DNA of 64,000 nucleotides from JALYTY01 sp964546935 (GTDB taxonomy: Bacteria; Vulcanimicrobiota; Vulcanimicrobiia; Vulcanimicrobiales; Vulcanimicrobiaceae), in the NCBI GenBank assembly GCA_964546935.1, contig CAZJLJ010000007.1, positions 15,221 to 79,220 on the forward strand, in the 5' to 3' direction. Below are positions 1-9,424 of this stretch, one piece after another. A model generated the notes under the pieces. It was not told the DNA's origin and did no database searches. It saw nothing but the letters and a program-made list of their open reading frames with translations. Position numbers and translations under genes: made by a program. How positions within the stretch are numbered: the first letter of the stretch is position 1; each line of letters starts with the position of its first letter.

Positions 1-272
1 AATGCCGAAACGAGCGCCCCGATTCCAAAAATAACTCCGGCGGCCAGCAAAGTAATCCGCCGGCCGATCCAGTCGGCCAATGCGCCGGCAATCGCTGCGC
101 CGATAATCGCGCCGATCAAAACGATGCTGACCGTTATTTCTTGCATCTGCGTGGAGAGAGAAAATTCTTTCGCGATGAAAAGAATAGCGCCGGAGATGAC
201 GCCGGTATCGTAGCCGAACAACAAACCGCCGAGTGCAGCAATGGAGGCCACGAGCAATACGAACGGTCGCAT
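1..272 (-). CDS. MFS sugar-porter-family transporter, N-terminal part (runs off the window edge)
   Basis: The reverse complement from the ATG at 272 reads without a stop to base 1, giving about 90 residues. They begin MRPFVLLVASIAALGGLLFG and continue with YDTGVISGA, the first-helix signature of the sugar porter family of major facilitator transporters. A loop ADWIGRR follows near residue 68, which is the family's D-x-x-G-R-R motif between helices 2 and 3. Members are proton symporters or facilitators for monosaccharides in the inner membrane. The substrate cannot be told from this fragment. The gene diverges from the serine hydrolase starting at 311, leaving 38 bases between start codons. 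Confidence 0.85.
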   Translation of the reverse strand, partial: MRPFVLLVASIAALGGLLFGYDTGVISGAILFIAKEFSLSTQMQEITVSIVLIGAIIGAAIAGALADWIGRRITLLAAGVIFGIGALVSA

Positions 273-310
273 TTAAAGCGCTTTCCCAATCGGTAGCCGA
301 ATCATGCTGC

Positions 311-1108
311 ATGGACCTCCCTGGAGCGGTGACCTACGCAGAAAAGCACGAGTTGCACGCGCTTATCGTGCAGCACGGTGCGTCTATTCTATCCGAGGTC
401 TATGCCAACGGACAAACTGCCGAATCGCCGCACGCTCTCTACAGCGGCACTAAAAGTTTTTGGGGCATTGCCGCTTTGGAAGCGCAGCGCGAAGGAATCT
501 TGCGCCTGGACGATGTGGTGACCGATACCGTAACGGTTCGAATGCTGTTGCAACTCACGGCAGGTTACGGATTCGGCGGGTTGGGGAGTGCGGTTCCCAC
601 GTATGAAAAGGCCCTTGCGATGCCGTTAAAAAGTATCCCCGGCGAAACGTTTACGTACGGCGGAATTCCGCTTCAAGTCTTCGGCTGGTATTTCGCACAA
701 CGATTGAAGCCGCTTGGTTTGACTCCGCATGAATACTTGCGCGAACGCATTCTAGTGGCCGCCGGCGTCGAAATTTCGAGCTGGAGAACGCTAAGCGACG
801 GAACGCATCCATTGCCGACCGGAGCTTTTCTTACCGCCCGTAACTGGCTTAAGTACGGCCGCCATGTAATGGAGAATCAGGAACGCTACGCGGAAGCGTT
901 TGCCGGCTCGAAGGCTAATCCCCGATACGGTCTCGGATGGTGGATCGGATCGCCAAGTGCACCCGAGGATCTTTTCTATGCCAGCGGTTCTGCCGGCCAA
1001 GGACTCTACATCGTCCCATCCCAACGCCTGGCAGTGGTGCACTTTGGGAAAAGCACTTCGTATAAGCACGACGCCTTCCTCAAAAAGCTTTTCGGATCGC
1101 CGCGATAA
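311..1108 (+). CDS. Serine hydrolase of the class C beta-lactamase / penicillin-binding fold
   Basis: The 265-residue protein carries the serine hydrolase signature S45-G-T-K48 (nucleophile and general base), a Tyr-Gly-Gly at about 116-118 where the family has the Tyr-x-Asn catalytic tyrosine, and a C-terminal ASGSAGQG at about 224-231 where the family has the KTG/HxG strand. These fit the beta-lactamase/transpeptidase-like fold (EstB, ClbP and 6-aminohexanoate-hydrolase type). No signal peptide is visible, so a cytoplasmic esterase, amidase or peptidase is more likely than a true beta-lactamase. An upstream ATG at 233 would overlap the MFS gene and adds nothing family-like, so 311 is preferred, although no clear Shine-Dalgarno lies before it. 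Its last 29 bases overlap the end of the convergent HD-like gene. Confidence 0.8.
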   Translation: MDLPGAVTYAEKHELHALIVQHGASILSEVYANGQTAESPHALYSGTKSFWGIAALEAQREGILRLDDVVTDTVTVRMLLQLTAGYGFGGLGSAVPTYEKALAMPLKSIPGETFTYGGIPLQVFGWYFAQRLKPLGLTPHEYLRERILVAAGVEISSWRTLSDGTHPLPTGAFLTARNWLKYGRHVMENQERYAEAFAGSKANPRYGLGWWIGSPSAPEDLFYASGSAGQGLYIVPSQRLAVVHFGKSTSYKHDAFLKKLFGSPR

Positions 1109-2246
1109 AAGCGTCTTCGCCGCGCGTCAGCTCGTAATAAAGCGCGATATTTGAAAAATGCGACGTCACTTCCATGCGCCACCAGTTAAAAGCCGCCGTA
1201 TTCGAGGCATCTACCGAGAAGCGCGGCGCCACGCTTCGCAATGCGTCGTCGACTTGCTTCGCAGCGGGAATCGATAAAACGAAATCATGGTCGCTCAAGT
1301 GGCTGACGAATGTTTCGATAGCCGGCACGGCGCCAAGACGGAATTCGCCATCAAGGTGTTTGAGCAACCCATACTCCACCGGATCGACGCCGGCGAGCAT
1401 TGCGGCAGCACGGCACCACGTTACGACTTTACGTTCATCGCCAAGCGAAGGGGCAGCATGCGCTGAGAGCAACACGGAAACGAACTGCGGACCGCGTCCG
1501 CGCACGATCGCTTCGGCCCCCGAAAGAACGTGGTGCGCCCCGGTGCCTCCAATCGGCAGCTCGTCCAAAAACGTCCCGTCATCGCGGTACTGAAACACGA
1601 TCGTCTTCATGATGTCGTGATAGAGCGCTGAAGCGACAACAACATCCGCGCTAACTATACTTCGTCCGCCAAAATACTGGCGGTCGTATGTTTGGGCAAA
1701 TTGCGCCGCCATTCGGGCGTTGAACAGTTCGTGCGTGCACAATCCGCCTGGGTAATTGTGATGCCCATTCCTTTCCGAACCCGGCGACGCCCAAAACGGC
1801 AGCGCGGCCGTATTTTGCGCCGACGGCGGAAAGATGCCCTCGACGGGCGCGCCCGGTGCAAGAAATTGGGCGCGCACCATTTGGTCACGAAGCGAAATGC
1901 GCGACTCGCGGGTTGGATAGCGGCGCATGAACTGCGGCACCGGATTGCGCAAAAGCGACACGACATCTTCGCGCAGCTGCGGATCGCCGATCGCGTAGGC
2001 TACGTTCATCGCCGCCGCCGACTGCGCACGCACGAACGGGGATTTCGCTGCGATGCCTGCGGCACGCGCATTCGCCGGACTCAAACCAACTGGGACGCTG
2101 AGAGGAGCGCCGTCGGTTCCGGCGACTTGCTGCACGGCATCCAAAGCACGGGCGGGCTCCGTGAAGAGTGGAAGCGCCGCAGCGCTCACAATCCCCAGGA
2201 ACCCGCTTCGAGATAGAATCGAGGAACGATTATTCGATACGCACAC
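1080..2246 (-). CDS. Exported HD-domain-like protein
   Basis: The 388-residue protein has a hydrophobic stretch at about 14-29 followed by ARA at 33-34, a likely Sec signal peptide, so it probably acts outside the cytoplasm. The middle has histidines at 162-163, CTHELFN with H172, and ALYHDIMK with H210-D211. This spacing matches the metal-binding H...HD core of HD phosphohydrolases. Further histidines (GAHHVLSG, LSAHAAPS) could complete the site. The substrate is unknown; HD enzymes usually act on nucleotides or other phosphomonoesters, and an exported one is uncommon. The start is a GTG whose G is shared with the TAG stop of the upstream VPS10-type gene (TAGTG), which suggests translational coupling. 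The C-terminus overlaps the end of the convergent serine hydrolase gene. Confidence 0.6.
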   Translation of the reverse strand: MCVSNNRSSILSRSGFLGIVSAAALPLFTEPARALDAVQQVAGTDGAPLSVPVGLSPANARAAGIAAKSPFVRAQSAAAMNVAYAIGDPQLREDVVSLLRNPVPQFMRRYPTRESRISLRDQMVRAQFLAPGAPVEGIFPPSAQNTAALPFWASPGSERNGHHNYPGGLCTHELFNARMAAQFAQTYDRQYFGGRSIVSADVVVASALYHDIMKTIVFQYRDDGTFLDELPIGGTGAHHVLSGAEAIVRGRGPQFVSVLLSAHAAPSLGDERKVVTWCRAAAMLAGVDPVEYGLLKHLDGEFRLGAVPAIETFVSHLSDHDFVLSIPAAKQVDDALRSVAPRFSVDASNTAAFNWWRMEVTSHFSNIALYYELTRGEDAFIAAIRKAF

Positions 2247-5200
2247 TATGGTGCGAGTGTTTTCGCTCCTTCGATCGGTTTCATGCCGGCGCTTTGTAAT
2301 TGCGACGACAACTTCGAAAGTGCGCTGATGAACTCGTTGTACTTCGCAAACGCGGCCGCATACGCCGCGTCGAATTGGGAAGCATAACGCTTAGTTTCCG
2401 CTGTTGGCGGTTGGGCCGCACCGAAGCCCGTACGCGGGAAGTCTTCACGCAACTGCCCCGGCCGTTGAATCGAATCTTCGTCGTTGTGATAATCCGCCGT
2501 GAAGAGCGCAAAGACCGCATCGCGCTGCTTCTGCGCCGTGGCGATTTGCTGCGAGAGCGGACCATCTGATTTGGAAGCGGAAGCCGCGAGCGATTTTTTC
2601 ACGGAATCGAGGTTGTTTAGCGCTTCATCGATCTTGCCGTAATCTTCGCTGTACTTCTTGGCGAAGTCGTACGCCGCTTGATAGTCGGCTTGCGTCCAAC
2701 TATCGCGCGGATCCGGTTTGACTTCGAAGGGTTGCGAAAGCGTCTGACCGCTCAAACTGATGCGAGCGGTGTACGTTCCGGGGACTACGACCGGACCTGT
2801 CTTGGGACCGCGATAGTCTTCCTTCGCGGCACCCATCCACTGCGTCGGTCCGTCTTCGTGGAAATCCCAAATGACGCGATTGATGCCGGGTTTATTTGAG
2901 ACGTTGGGAACTTCTTTGTCTTTGACTTTGTGCGTGCCCTTGATCGTCCGCACGACTTTTCCACTGGAGTCTAAGATCTCAACCGCGGGTACGTTTTTCT
3001 GCGCGGACGCCTGATAGAAATCCAGGATGACGCCGTTTGGCGGATTCTTCGCGGCAAAGCGAGTGTATGCGCCTTCATCGTTCGAGTGGAAATGGTACTC
3101 GTACGCGGTCCGCGGCTTGAAGAGCATCACGCCGGCGCGCTGCGCTTGATCTAAATTCTGCAACGAAGTTGCATCGTCCAAGATCCAGAACGAGCGGCCG
3201 TGCGTCGCAATGGCGATATCATCGAATTGCGGTTGGAAGCGAATGTCGCGAACCGAGACTTGAGGCAGATTCAATCGGAAATTTTGCCAATTGGCGCCGC
3301 CGTTGAACGAAATAAAGAGCCCGTTCTCCGTGCCGGCATAGACGATATTCGCGTTGTGCGGGTCCGGCCGCATCGTGCGAACGTATTGATTCGCCGGCAA
3401 TCCATTGACGATCTTTTGCCACGTTTTGCCGTAGTCGTGCGTCACGTAGGCATACGGCGCATAATCCCCCGAACGGTGATTATCCGCATTCACGTACGCC
3501 GTGCCCGCACTTAGTGCCGATGGCGACGCCGCTTCGATACGCGCAAATTCCGGCGTCCCCGGCGGCGTTACATTTTCCCAATGCGCACCGCCGTCTCTCG
3601 TCATCTGCACCAGACCGTCATCGGTACCGACCCAGATCTCGCCTTTGTTTAGCAGCGATCCCTCGATGTAAAGGATGTTATCGGAATACTCCGCGCCTGA
3701 TACGTCCAGTGCAAGCGGTCCGCCGGCGGGAGCCTGATGCGCCTTGATATTGCGCGTCAAGTCCGGGCTAATAGCCGTCCAGTGTTCGCCCTTGTCGATC
3801 GTTTGAAAAACAACGTTTCCGCCGTACCACGCGATATTGCCGTCCCATGGTGCAAATGCAATGGGTGAATCCCAATTGAAGCGATACTGCGCGTTGCGGA
3901 TATCGAAGGTGTTCTGTGAATTCGTTTGATACGGCAGAATGAAGCGGCTGCTCTGCGTTTTCCGGTTAAAGATGGAAACGCGTCCGTCTTGAAGATCGGT
4001 CCAAATCAAATTCGGATCGACCGGATCCGGAACGGCCCACATGCCGTCGCCGCCGATGATGTTCGTCCAGTGCTCGTCCTTGATGCCTTCGTTGTCGAGC
4101 GAGTTCGAAGGGCCGCAGAAGCCGTTGTTGTCTTGCCATCCGCCACAGATGACGTACGGGTTTTCGTTCGAGAGTCCAACGTGATAGATTTGACCGATGG
4201 CTAAATTGCGCGAAAACGCCCAATTTTTGCCGCCGTCGCGCGTAATGGCATAGCCGCCGTCTTCACCCACGATCATCCGAGTGGGGTCGTTCGGCGCAAT
4301 CCACATCGCGTGGTAATCAACGTGAACGTTGTCCGCGATTTCCTTGAACTTCTTGCCGCCGTCTTTACTTTCGGCGAGCATCTCGGAAACGGCATAAACG
4401 TGATCCGGGTTCTTCGGATCGACGTTGATGTGCGTAAAATAGAATGGGCGCTGGTCGACGAGCGTGTTGTCGCTCATCATCTTCCACGTAGCGCCTGCGT
4501 CGTCGGTACGCCAGAGAATACCACCCTTGGCTTCGATGAGCGCGTACACGCGACTCGGATTGCTTGGTGCGACCGCGAGACCAATGCGTCCGGTATTACC
4601 TTCCGGCAAGCCGTGTCCGGTAAGTTTCGTAAAATGACGTCCACCGTCGGTCGATTTATACAACCCGTCTTCCGCACCGCCGCTGGTGAATGTCCACGGC
4701 TGCCGTTGGAACTGCCAAATGCCGGCGTAGACTACGTTCGGATGTTGCGGATCCATGGCGATGTCGCTTGCGCCGCTCTTCGGGCCAACGTACAGCGTCT
4801 TCGCCCAGGTTGAGCCACCGTCGAACGTAACATAGACGCCGCGATCGGTCGAATCGGCGAACACGTCGCCTTGCGCTCCCACGACAACGTGATTCGGATC
4901 GTTCGGATCGATAGCGATACGCGAAATGTGGCGCGTCTTCGAAAGCCCTACGTTCTTCCAGTGCTTGCCGCCATCGGTCGTTTTATATAATCCGTCGCCG
5001 TAGCTTACGTCGTTACGCGGATTGCTTTCGCCGGTTCCCGCATAAACGACATTCTCGTTCTTCGGATCGATTGCGACGGCGCCGACGGACGAAACATTTT
5101 GTCCGTCGAAAACCGGACTCCACGTTTCACCGCCGTTGTCGCTTTTCCAAACGCCGCCGCCCGCGGTGCCCACGTAGTAGAGTTTGTCGTCTTGCGGTGT

Positions 5201-5353
5201 GCCCGCAACGCCGGCGATTCTTCCGCCGGAGATCGCCGGGCCTACTTCCCGCCACGACAGATTCGAATAAGGGGCATCCGCTGCTGAAGCCGCAAGCGGC
5301 GCCAGCAGCGCGGTTGCCGACAAAGCGGCAATCGCGCCCGACCGTAACTTCAC
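2246..5353 (-). CDS. Secreted VPS10/sortilin-like BNR-repeat protein, copy 1
   Basis: The 1035-residue protein has a signal peptide ending near AASAADA. About 750 residues of Asp-box repeats follow (SDNGGETW, TDGGKHW, FDGGSTW, TRDGGKNW, TRDGGAHW, FNGGANW), which build a multi-bladed beta-propeller of the sortilin/VPS10 or glycoside-hydrolase BNR type. Near the end of the propeller is ATHGRSFWILDD, a THGR motif shared with the two other copies in this window. A C-terminal part with an Ig-like segment and a helical, charged tail completes it. MAG annotations usually call such proteins glycosyl hydrolases, but I see no catalytic residues proving hydrolase activity, and a binding or protease-associated role is equally possible. 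The GTG start has GGAGG about 10 bases upstream. It follows copy 2 by 26 bases and is coupled to the HD-like gene downstream. Confidence 0.85.
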   Translation of the reverse strand: MKLRSGAIAALSATALLAPLAASAADAPYSNLSWREVGPAISGGRIAGVAGTPQDDKLYYVGTAGGGVWKSDNGGETWSPVFDGQNVSSVGAVAIDPKNENVVYAGTGESNPRNDVSYGDGLYKTTDGGKHWKNVGLSKTRHISRIAIDPNDPNHVVVGAQGDVFADSTDRGVYVTFDGGSTWAKTLYVGPKSGASDIAMDPQHPNVVYAGIWQFQRQPWTFTSGGAEDGLYKSTDGGRHFTKLTGHGLPEGNTGRIGLAVAPSNPSRVYALIEAKGGILWRTDDAGATWKMMSDNTLVDQRPFYFTHINVDPKNPDHVYAVSEMLAESKDGGKKFKEIADNVHVDYHAMWIAPNDPTRMIVGEDGGYAITRDGGKNWAFSRNLAIGQIYHVGLSNENPYVICGGWQDNNGFCGPSNSLDNEGIKDEHWTNIIGGDGMWAVPDPVDPNLIWTDLQDGRVSIFNRKTQSSRFILPYQTNSQNTFDIRNAQYRFNWDSPIAFAPWDGNIAWYGGNVVFQTIDKGEHWTAISPDLTRNIKAHQAPAGGPLALDVSGAEYSDNILYIEGSLLNKGEIWVGTDDGLVQMTRDGGAHWENVTPPGTPEFARIEAASPSALSAGTAYVNADNHRSGDYAPYAYVTHDYGKTWQKIVNGLPANQYVRTMRPDPHNANIVYAGTENGLFISFNGGANWQNFRLNLPQVSVRDIRFQPQFDDIAIATHGRSFWILDDATSLQNLDQAQRAGVMLFKPRTAYEYHFHSNDEGAYTRFAAKNPPNGVILDFYQASAQKNVPAVEILDSSGKVVRTIKGTHKVKDKEVPNVSNKPGINRVIWDFHEDGPTQWMGAAKEDYRGPKTGPVVVPGTYTARISLSGQTLSQPFEVKPDPRDSWTQADYQAAYDFAKKYSEDYGKIDEALNNLDSVKKSLAASASKSDGPLSQQIATAQKQRDAVFALFTADYHNDEDSIQRPGQLREDFPRTGFGAAQPPTAETKRYASQFDAAYAAAFAKYNEFISALSKLSSQLQSAGMKPIEGAKTLAP

Positions 5354-5379
5354 CCTTTTTTGTCCTCCACGACTGATTT

Positions 5380-8300
5380 TCAGTGAATCGGGTTGATCGT
5401 TACCGGCTTTTCATTGAGGCTCTTCAGAACATCGTTGAGCGCCGGAAGTTGTTTCGTAACGAACTCGTTGTACATCGCAACGCCTTGGCGAAGCTCGCCC
5501 TGCACGCGATTCAAAGCCTGTTCGAGCGCCGGCGTAACCACAGTTTCGCCGAAGAATCCCAGGCCTTGCACGTCTTCGCGTAGCTTGCCCTCACGTTGAA
5601 TGGAATCTTCGTCGTTGTGATAGTCCGCTGTTAGGAACGAGAACAGGTCTTTCTTCGCGGCCTCGATTGCGTCGAGCTTACTAACCGCGTCGTTGTTGTT
5701 CGCCTTCTTTGCTGCAGCGCGCGCCGCATCGATCGACTTCTGAACCGTATCAACATTGTTCAGCATTGTGTCGACTTGCGAAAGCATCGCTTCAGCTTTC
5801 TTGCTGTACTCGTACGCTCGCACGATCTGCTGCTGGGTATAGATCGTGTGCGGATCGGCTTTGATCTCGAAACGCTGCGTAAAGGTACGGTTGCCGATTG
5901 TCAGGCGTGCCGTATACGATCCCGGCGGAACAGAGGGACCGCCGTTGGGTCCTTGATAGGATTCTTTTGCAGCGCCGAACCACTTCACGGGTCCTTCGCT
6001 CGAAAAATCCCAAACAAAGCGGTTCAAACCGGTATCGTTGGAAACCCACGGCTTCTGCTCGTCGCCGACTTTGTGCGTGCCTTGGAACGTGCGGATAACT
6101 CGTCCGCGATCGTCCAAGAATTCCATCTTCGGCGGCGCTTTTTCAGGCGTCTTCTGATAGAAGTTCACGATTACGCCGTTCGGCGGATTCGGCGCAGCGT
6201 AATTGGTGTACGTTCCTTCGTCGTCTTCGCGTAGATTGTATTGATACGCCACCCGAACCGGGAACAGATACGTTCCTTGGCCGATCGCCTTTTGCAGGTT
6301 CTGAACGGGCGTCATGTCGTCCATGATGTACGCGGAGCGTCCGTGCGTTGCGATCACCAGGTCGTTGAATTGAGGTTGCATGCGTAGATCGTGTACGGAC
6401 ACCGTGGGAAGATTATTCTTGAACTTCTCCCACTTCGATCCGCCGTCGAAGGTAATCCAAACGCCTTCTTCGGTTCCAAGATACGCGATGTTGCGGTTGT
6501 GAATATCCGCAACGATACCGCGCGCCCACTCATCGGCGGGAAGACCGTTGGTGATTTTCGTCCAGTGTTTTCCTAAGTCGTGGGTTACGAAGACGTACGG
6601 CGCGTTATCGCCGGTGTAGTGGCCGTCGTTAATGGCGTACGCTGTGCCGTCGGCAATCGTCGACGGTGAAATCGACGCATACCGTCCATACTCCGCTCCG
6701 CCCGGTGGCGTTACGTTCTTCCAGTGCTTGCCGCCGTCGAGCGTGAGTTGAACCAAGCCGTCGTCGGTGCCAACCCAGATCTCGCCGTTGTGAAGCTTCG
6801 AGCCCTCGATATCCAGAATGGTGTCGCTCTCTTCAGCGCCCGAAACGTCATGGGTGATTGGGCCGCCGGATGGCGCCTGATGCGCTTTGACGTTGCGCGT
6901 TAGGTCGGGGCTGATGATGGTCCAATGCAAACCACGATCCGTTGTTTGAAACAAAACGTTTCCGCCGATCCACCCGATGTGCGGATTCCACGGTGCGAAA
7001 GCAATCGGGGATTCCCAATTCCAGCGCACCTTAGCTTTACGATTATCGAATGCTTCGGCCGCTAGCTGCAAATACGGCTGGACGAACCACCCGTCTTTGG
7101 TTTGCTTGTTCGCGACCGTGATGACGCCGTTTTCGGAATCGGCCCAGATGAAGTTTGGATCCGACGGATCCGGAACCGTCCATTCGCCGTCGCCGCCGGC
7201 AACAGAGATCCAGGCCTTATTTTGAATGCCTGACGGGTCTTGAGTGTTGCTGGGTGCGCACCACCCGTTGTTGTCTTGCAAGCCGACACAAACCCAGTAC
7301 GGATTTTCGTTCGATAGCCCGACGCGATAGATTTGTGCGATCGGCAAATTCGCCGAGAAGAACCAGTTCGCGCCGCCGTCGACCGTAAGCGCGTACCCGC
7401 CGTCTTCACCCAAGATCAACCGGTTGGGATCGTTCGGCGCAATCCAGATCGCGTGAAAATCGACGTGAACTGAATCGGCGATGGCTTTGAATTTCTTGCC
7501 GCCGTCGGTTGATACCGATGTCGACTCCGAGACGGCGTAAACTTTATCGGGATTCTTCGGATCGACCGCGATATGCGTAAAATAAAACGGACGCTGATCG
7601 ACGAGCGTGTCGTTCGACGTCATCTGCCACGTTTTACCGCCATCGTCGGAACGCCAAAGAATGCCTTGCTTCGATTCGATGATTGCGTAAACGCGGTTGC
7701 CGTCGCTTGGGGCAACCGCGATGGCGATGCGTCCGATCGTGTCGGTCGGCAAACCATGATCCGTTAATTTCGTCCACGTGCGGCCGCCGTCGGTTGATTT
7801 GTACAAGCCATCGTCGGCGCCACCGCTGGTGAACGTCCAAGGACGGCGTTGGAATTGCCAGATACCGGCGTAAACCACGTTCGGATGTTGCACGTCCATG
7901 GCCAAATCCGAAACACCGCTTTGCGGACCAACGAAGAGCGTTTTACTCCAAGTTTTTCCGCCGTCATCCGTAACGTAGACGCCGCGATCTTGCGAATCGT
8001 TGAAGAGATCGCCTTGCGCGCCGACGATGACGTGATTGTGATTCGCGGGATCGACAAGGATTCGCGAGATCTGTTTCGTGCCGGCTAGACCTGCTTTGGT
8101 CCATGTTTTGCCGCCGTCGGCCGTCTTGTAGACACCGTCACCGTAACTAACGTCGTTACGCGGATTGTCTTCCCCGGTGCCGACCCACACGATGTTGTTG
8201 TCCGTCGGATCGATCGTTACCGCGCCGGTCGCGGCGACGGCTTGATCTGCGAAGACCGCGTCCCATGTTTGTCCGCCGTTCGCGGATTTCCAAACGCCGC

Positions 8301-8577
8301 CGCCGGCCGAACCGACGTAATACAGCTTCGGATCGGTTGCCGAGCCCGCTACGGCGGCTATGCGGCCGCCCGCGCTCGCCGGACCAATTTCGCGCCACTT
8401 CGCATTGCCATATGGCGGACCGGGAGTGGGTGAAGGCGATGGACTCGCCGACGGTTTCGACGATGCGCCCGGTGATGGCAACGGGGACGGGGACGCTTCC
8501 TGTGCCCATGCCGGCGCACTCGAAACGGCGCCCACCAGCACAGCGAACACCGCTGCGCAGATAAAGCGTGAATTCAC
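5380..8577 (-). CDS. Secreted VPS10/sortilin-like BNR-repeat protein, copy 2
   Basis: This paralogue of the next gene downstream has the same order of parts: signal peptide, Asp-box propeller (SANGGQTW, TADGGKTW, TDDGGKTW, STDGGRTW, LDGGKHW, FDGGSKW), the ATHGRSAYIMDD motif, an Ig-like segment and a helical tail. It differs in having a Pro/Ser-rich linker of about 30 residues just after the signal peptide, as expected for a flexible extracellular spacer. I set the start at the GTG of 8577 because AGGAGG lies 11 bases upstream and the protein then opens directly with VNSRFICAAVFAVLVGAVSS, a normal signal peptide ending in AWA. An in-frame ATG at 8643 would add 22 non-hydrophobic residues. It is probably the first gene of a unit with copy 1 and the HD-like protein. 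Confidence 0.85.
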   Translation of the reverse strand: MNSRFICAAVFAVLVGAVSSAPAWAQEASPSPLPSPGASSKPSASPSPSPTPGPPYGNAKWREIGPASAGGRIAAVAGSATDPKLYYVGSAGGGVWKSANGGQTWDAVFADQAVAATGAVTIDPTDNNIVWVGTGEDNPRNDVSYGDGVYKTADGGKTWTKAGLAGTKQISRILVDPANHNHVIVGAQGDLFNDSQDRGVYVTDDGGKTWSKTLFVGPQSGVSDLAMDVQHPNVVYAGIWQFQRRPWTFTSGGADDGLYKSTDGGRTWTKLTDHGLPTDTIGRIAIAVAPSDGNRVYAIIESKQGILWRSDDGGKTWQMTSNDTLVDQRPFYFTHIAVDPKNPDKVYAVSESTSVSTDGGKKFKAIADSVHVDFHAIWIAPNDPNRLILGEDGGYALTVDGGANWFFSANLPIAQIYRVGLSNENPYWVCVGLQDNNGWCAPSNTQDPSGIQNKAWISVAGGDGEWTVPDPSDPNFIWADSENGVITVANKQTKDGWFVQPYLQLAAEAFDNRKAKVRWNWESPIAFAPWNPHIGWIGGNVLFQTTDRGLHWTIISPDLTRNVKAHQAPSGGPITHDVSGAEESDTILDIEGSKLHNGEIWVGTDDGLVQLTLDGGKHWKNVTPPGGAEYGRYASISPSTIADGTAYAINDGHYTGDNAPYVFVTHDLGKHWTKITNGLPADEWARGIVADIHNRNIAYLGTEEGVWITFDGGSKWEKFKNNLPTVSVHDLRMQPQFNDLVIATHGRSAYIMDDMTPVQNLQKAIGQGTYLFPVRVAYQYNLREDDEGTYTNYAAPNPPNGVIVNFYQKTPEKAPPKMEFLDDRGRVIRTFQGTHKVGDEQKPWVSNDTGLNRFVWDFSSEGPVKWFGAAKESYQGPNGGPSVPPGSYTARLTIGNRTFTQRFEIKADPHTIYTQQQIVRAYEYSKKAEAMLSQVDTMLNNVDTVQKSIDAARAAAKKANNNDAVSKLDAIEAAKKDLFSFLTADYHNDEDSIQREGKLREDVQGLGFFGETVVTPALEQALNRVQGELRQGVAMYNEFVTKQLPALNDVLKSLNEKPVTINPIH

Positions 8578-8675
8578 TAAACGACAGACCTCCTGTTGGT
8601 TTTTGCGTCCCATGAAAGCGCGTAATCTCCTGCGCGTTTCCAATCAAAGAAGTATCAACCCACGGCGGCGAGCCG

Positions 8676-9083
8676 CTACGCGTGCATCGTCAGCGCGCGA
8701 ACGAAAATAATGCCCGTCATCGCAGCAGCCAATCCTAGTACTACGCTCGCACCCGCGTACAACAACGCAACGCCGGCGGCGCGCTCACCGAAAAGTAAAA
8801 CCATATCAAGTGAAAAGGTTGAAAAGGTGGTGTAGCCGCCCAAGATGCCCGTCATCAGGAAAAGGCGCCACATGTTAGGCATACCGATCGCACGCGTCTG
8901 CGACATTTCAAAGACGATGCCGATAACGAGACTGCCCGTGATGTTGATAAGCATCGTCGCCCATGGAAAACCCGGCCCAAGGCGCTGCGTTAAGCTAACT
9001 GTCACAACGTAACGAATGACGCTGCCGATTCCGCCGCCGGCAAGAATAGCCAGAAGGGAACGCCACTCGAATGCGGCGCTCAT
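8676..9083 (-). CDS. crcB: Fluoride-specific ion channel CrcB/Fluc
   Basis: The 135-residue protein has four predicted membrane helices and the family signatures GGGIGSVIRY in helix 1, MLINITGSLVIG in helix 2 (the channel Asn) and GILGGYTTFSTFSLD in helix 3 (the TTFSTF phenylalanine box). Fluc proteins form antiparallel dimers that passively export fluoride across the inner membrane. The length is normal for a single-copy homodimeric Fluc. The start ATG overlaps the stop of the DUF190 gene by four bases (ATGA), so the two are translated together, a pairing seen in many bacteria. I looked upstream of the operon for a fluoride riboswitch and did not recognise one. Confidence 0.95.
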   Translation of the reverse strand: MSAAFEWRSLLAILAGGGIGSVIRYVVTVSLTQRLGPGFPWATMLINITGSLVIGIVFEMSQTRAIGMPNMWRLFLMTGILGGYTTFSTFSLDMVLLFGERAAGVALLYAGASVVLGLAAAMTGIIFVRALTMHA

Positions 9084-9424
9084 CCTTTCGCTGATCCGGT
9101 TTTATAGTGAATGACTTCGATGGATTCGAGCGTAACGAGGCCGTCGCTCACAAACTCATCGAGCACCGGAAGAAAGGCGCGAATTTTTTCTTCCGTGTCG
9201 GCAATTTCGATAAGAATCGGCAAATCGGTGGAAAGATCGAAGACGCGAGCTGCGTGAACCACGGAGTGCCCGCCGAACCCTTCGATGCCTTTGAACACCG
9301 TGGCGCCGCTTAGCCCTTCCTTGCGCGCCCGCTCGACGATGGCAGTGTACAAAGGTTGGCCGCCGCGCCGATCGCTTTCACCGATGAAGATGCGGAGAAG
9401 CTTGCCCGCACCCTCGAGCTTCAC
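9080..9424 (-). CDS. DUF190 family protein, CrcB-associated
   Basis: The 114-residue protein shows typical DUF190 features: an early RIFIGESDRRGGQPLYTAIV, then GLSGATVFKGIEGFGG and a later DLPILIEIADTEEKI. The fold resembles PII-like/ferredoxin-like small regulatory proteins. DUF190 members commonly sit beside crcB, and a role in controlling the channel or sensing a ligand is suspected but not proven. Here the gene is locked between two partners: its GTG start overlaps the TGA of the upstream small membrane-protein gene (GTGA), and its stop overlaps the crcB ATG. The three therefore form one translational unit. The protein is soluble, with no signal peptide. Confidence 0.88.
   Translation of the reverse strand: MKLEGAGKLLRIFIGESDRRGGQPLYTAIVERARKEGLSGATVFKGIEGFGGHSVVHAARVFDLSTDLPILIEIADTEEKIRAFLPVLDEFVSDGLVTLESIEVIHYKTGSAKG

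Noticed and set aside
5380..8577. Regular Asp-box repeats taken as tandem DNA repeats
   Set aside because: The repeats are at protein level only; DNA copies are diverged and fit propeller blades.
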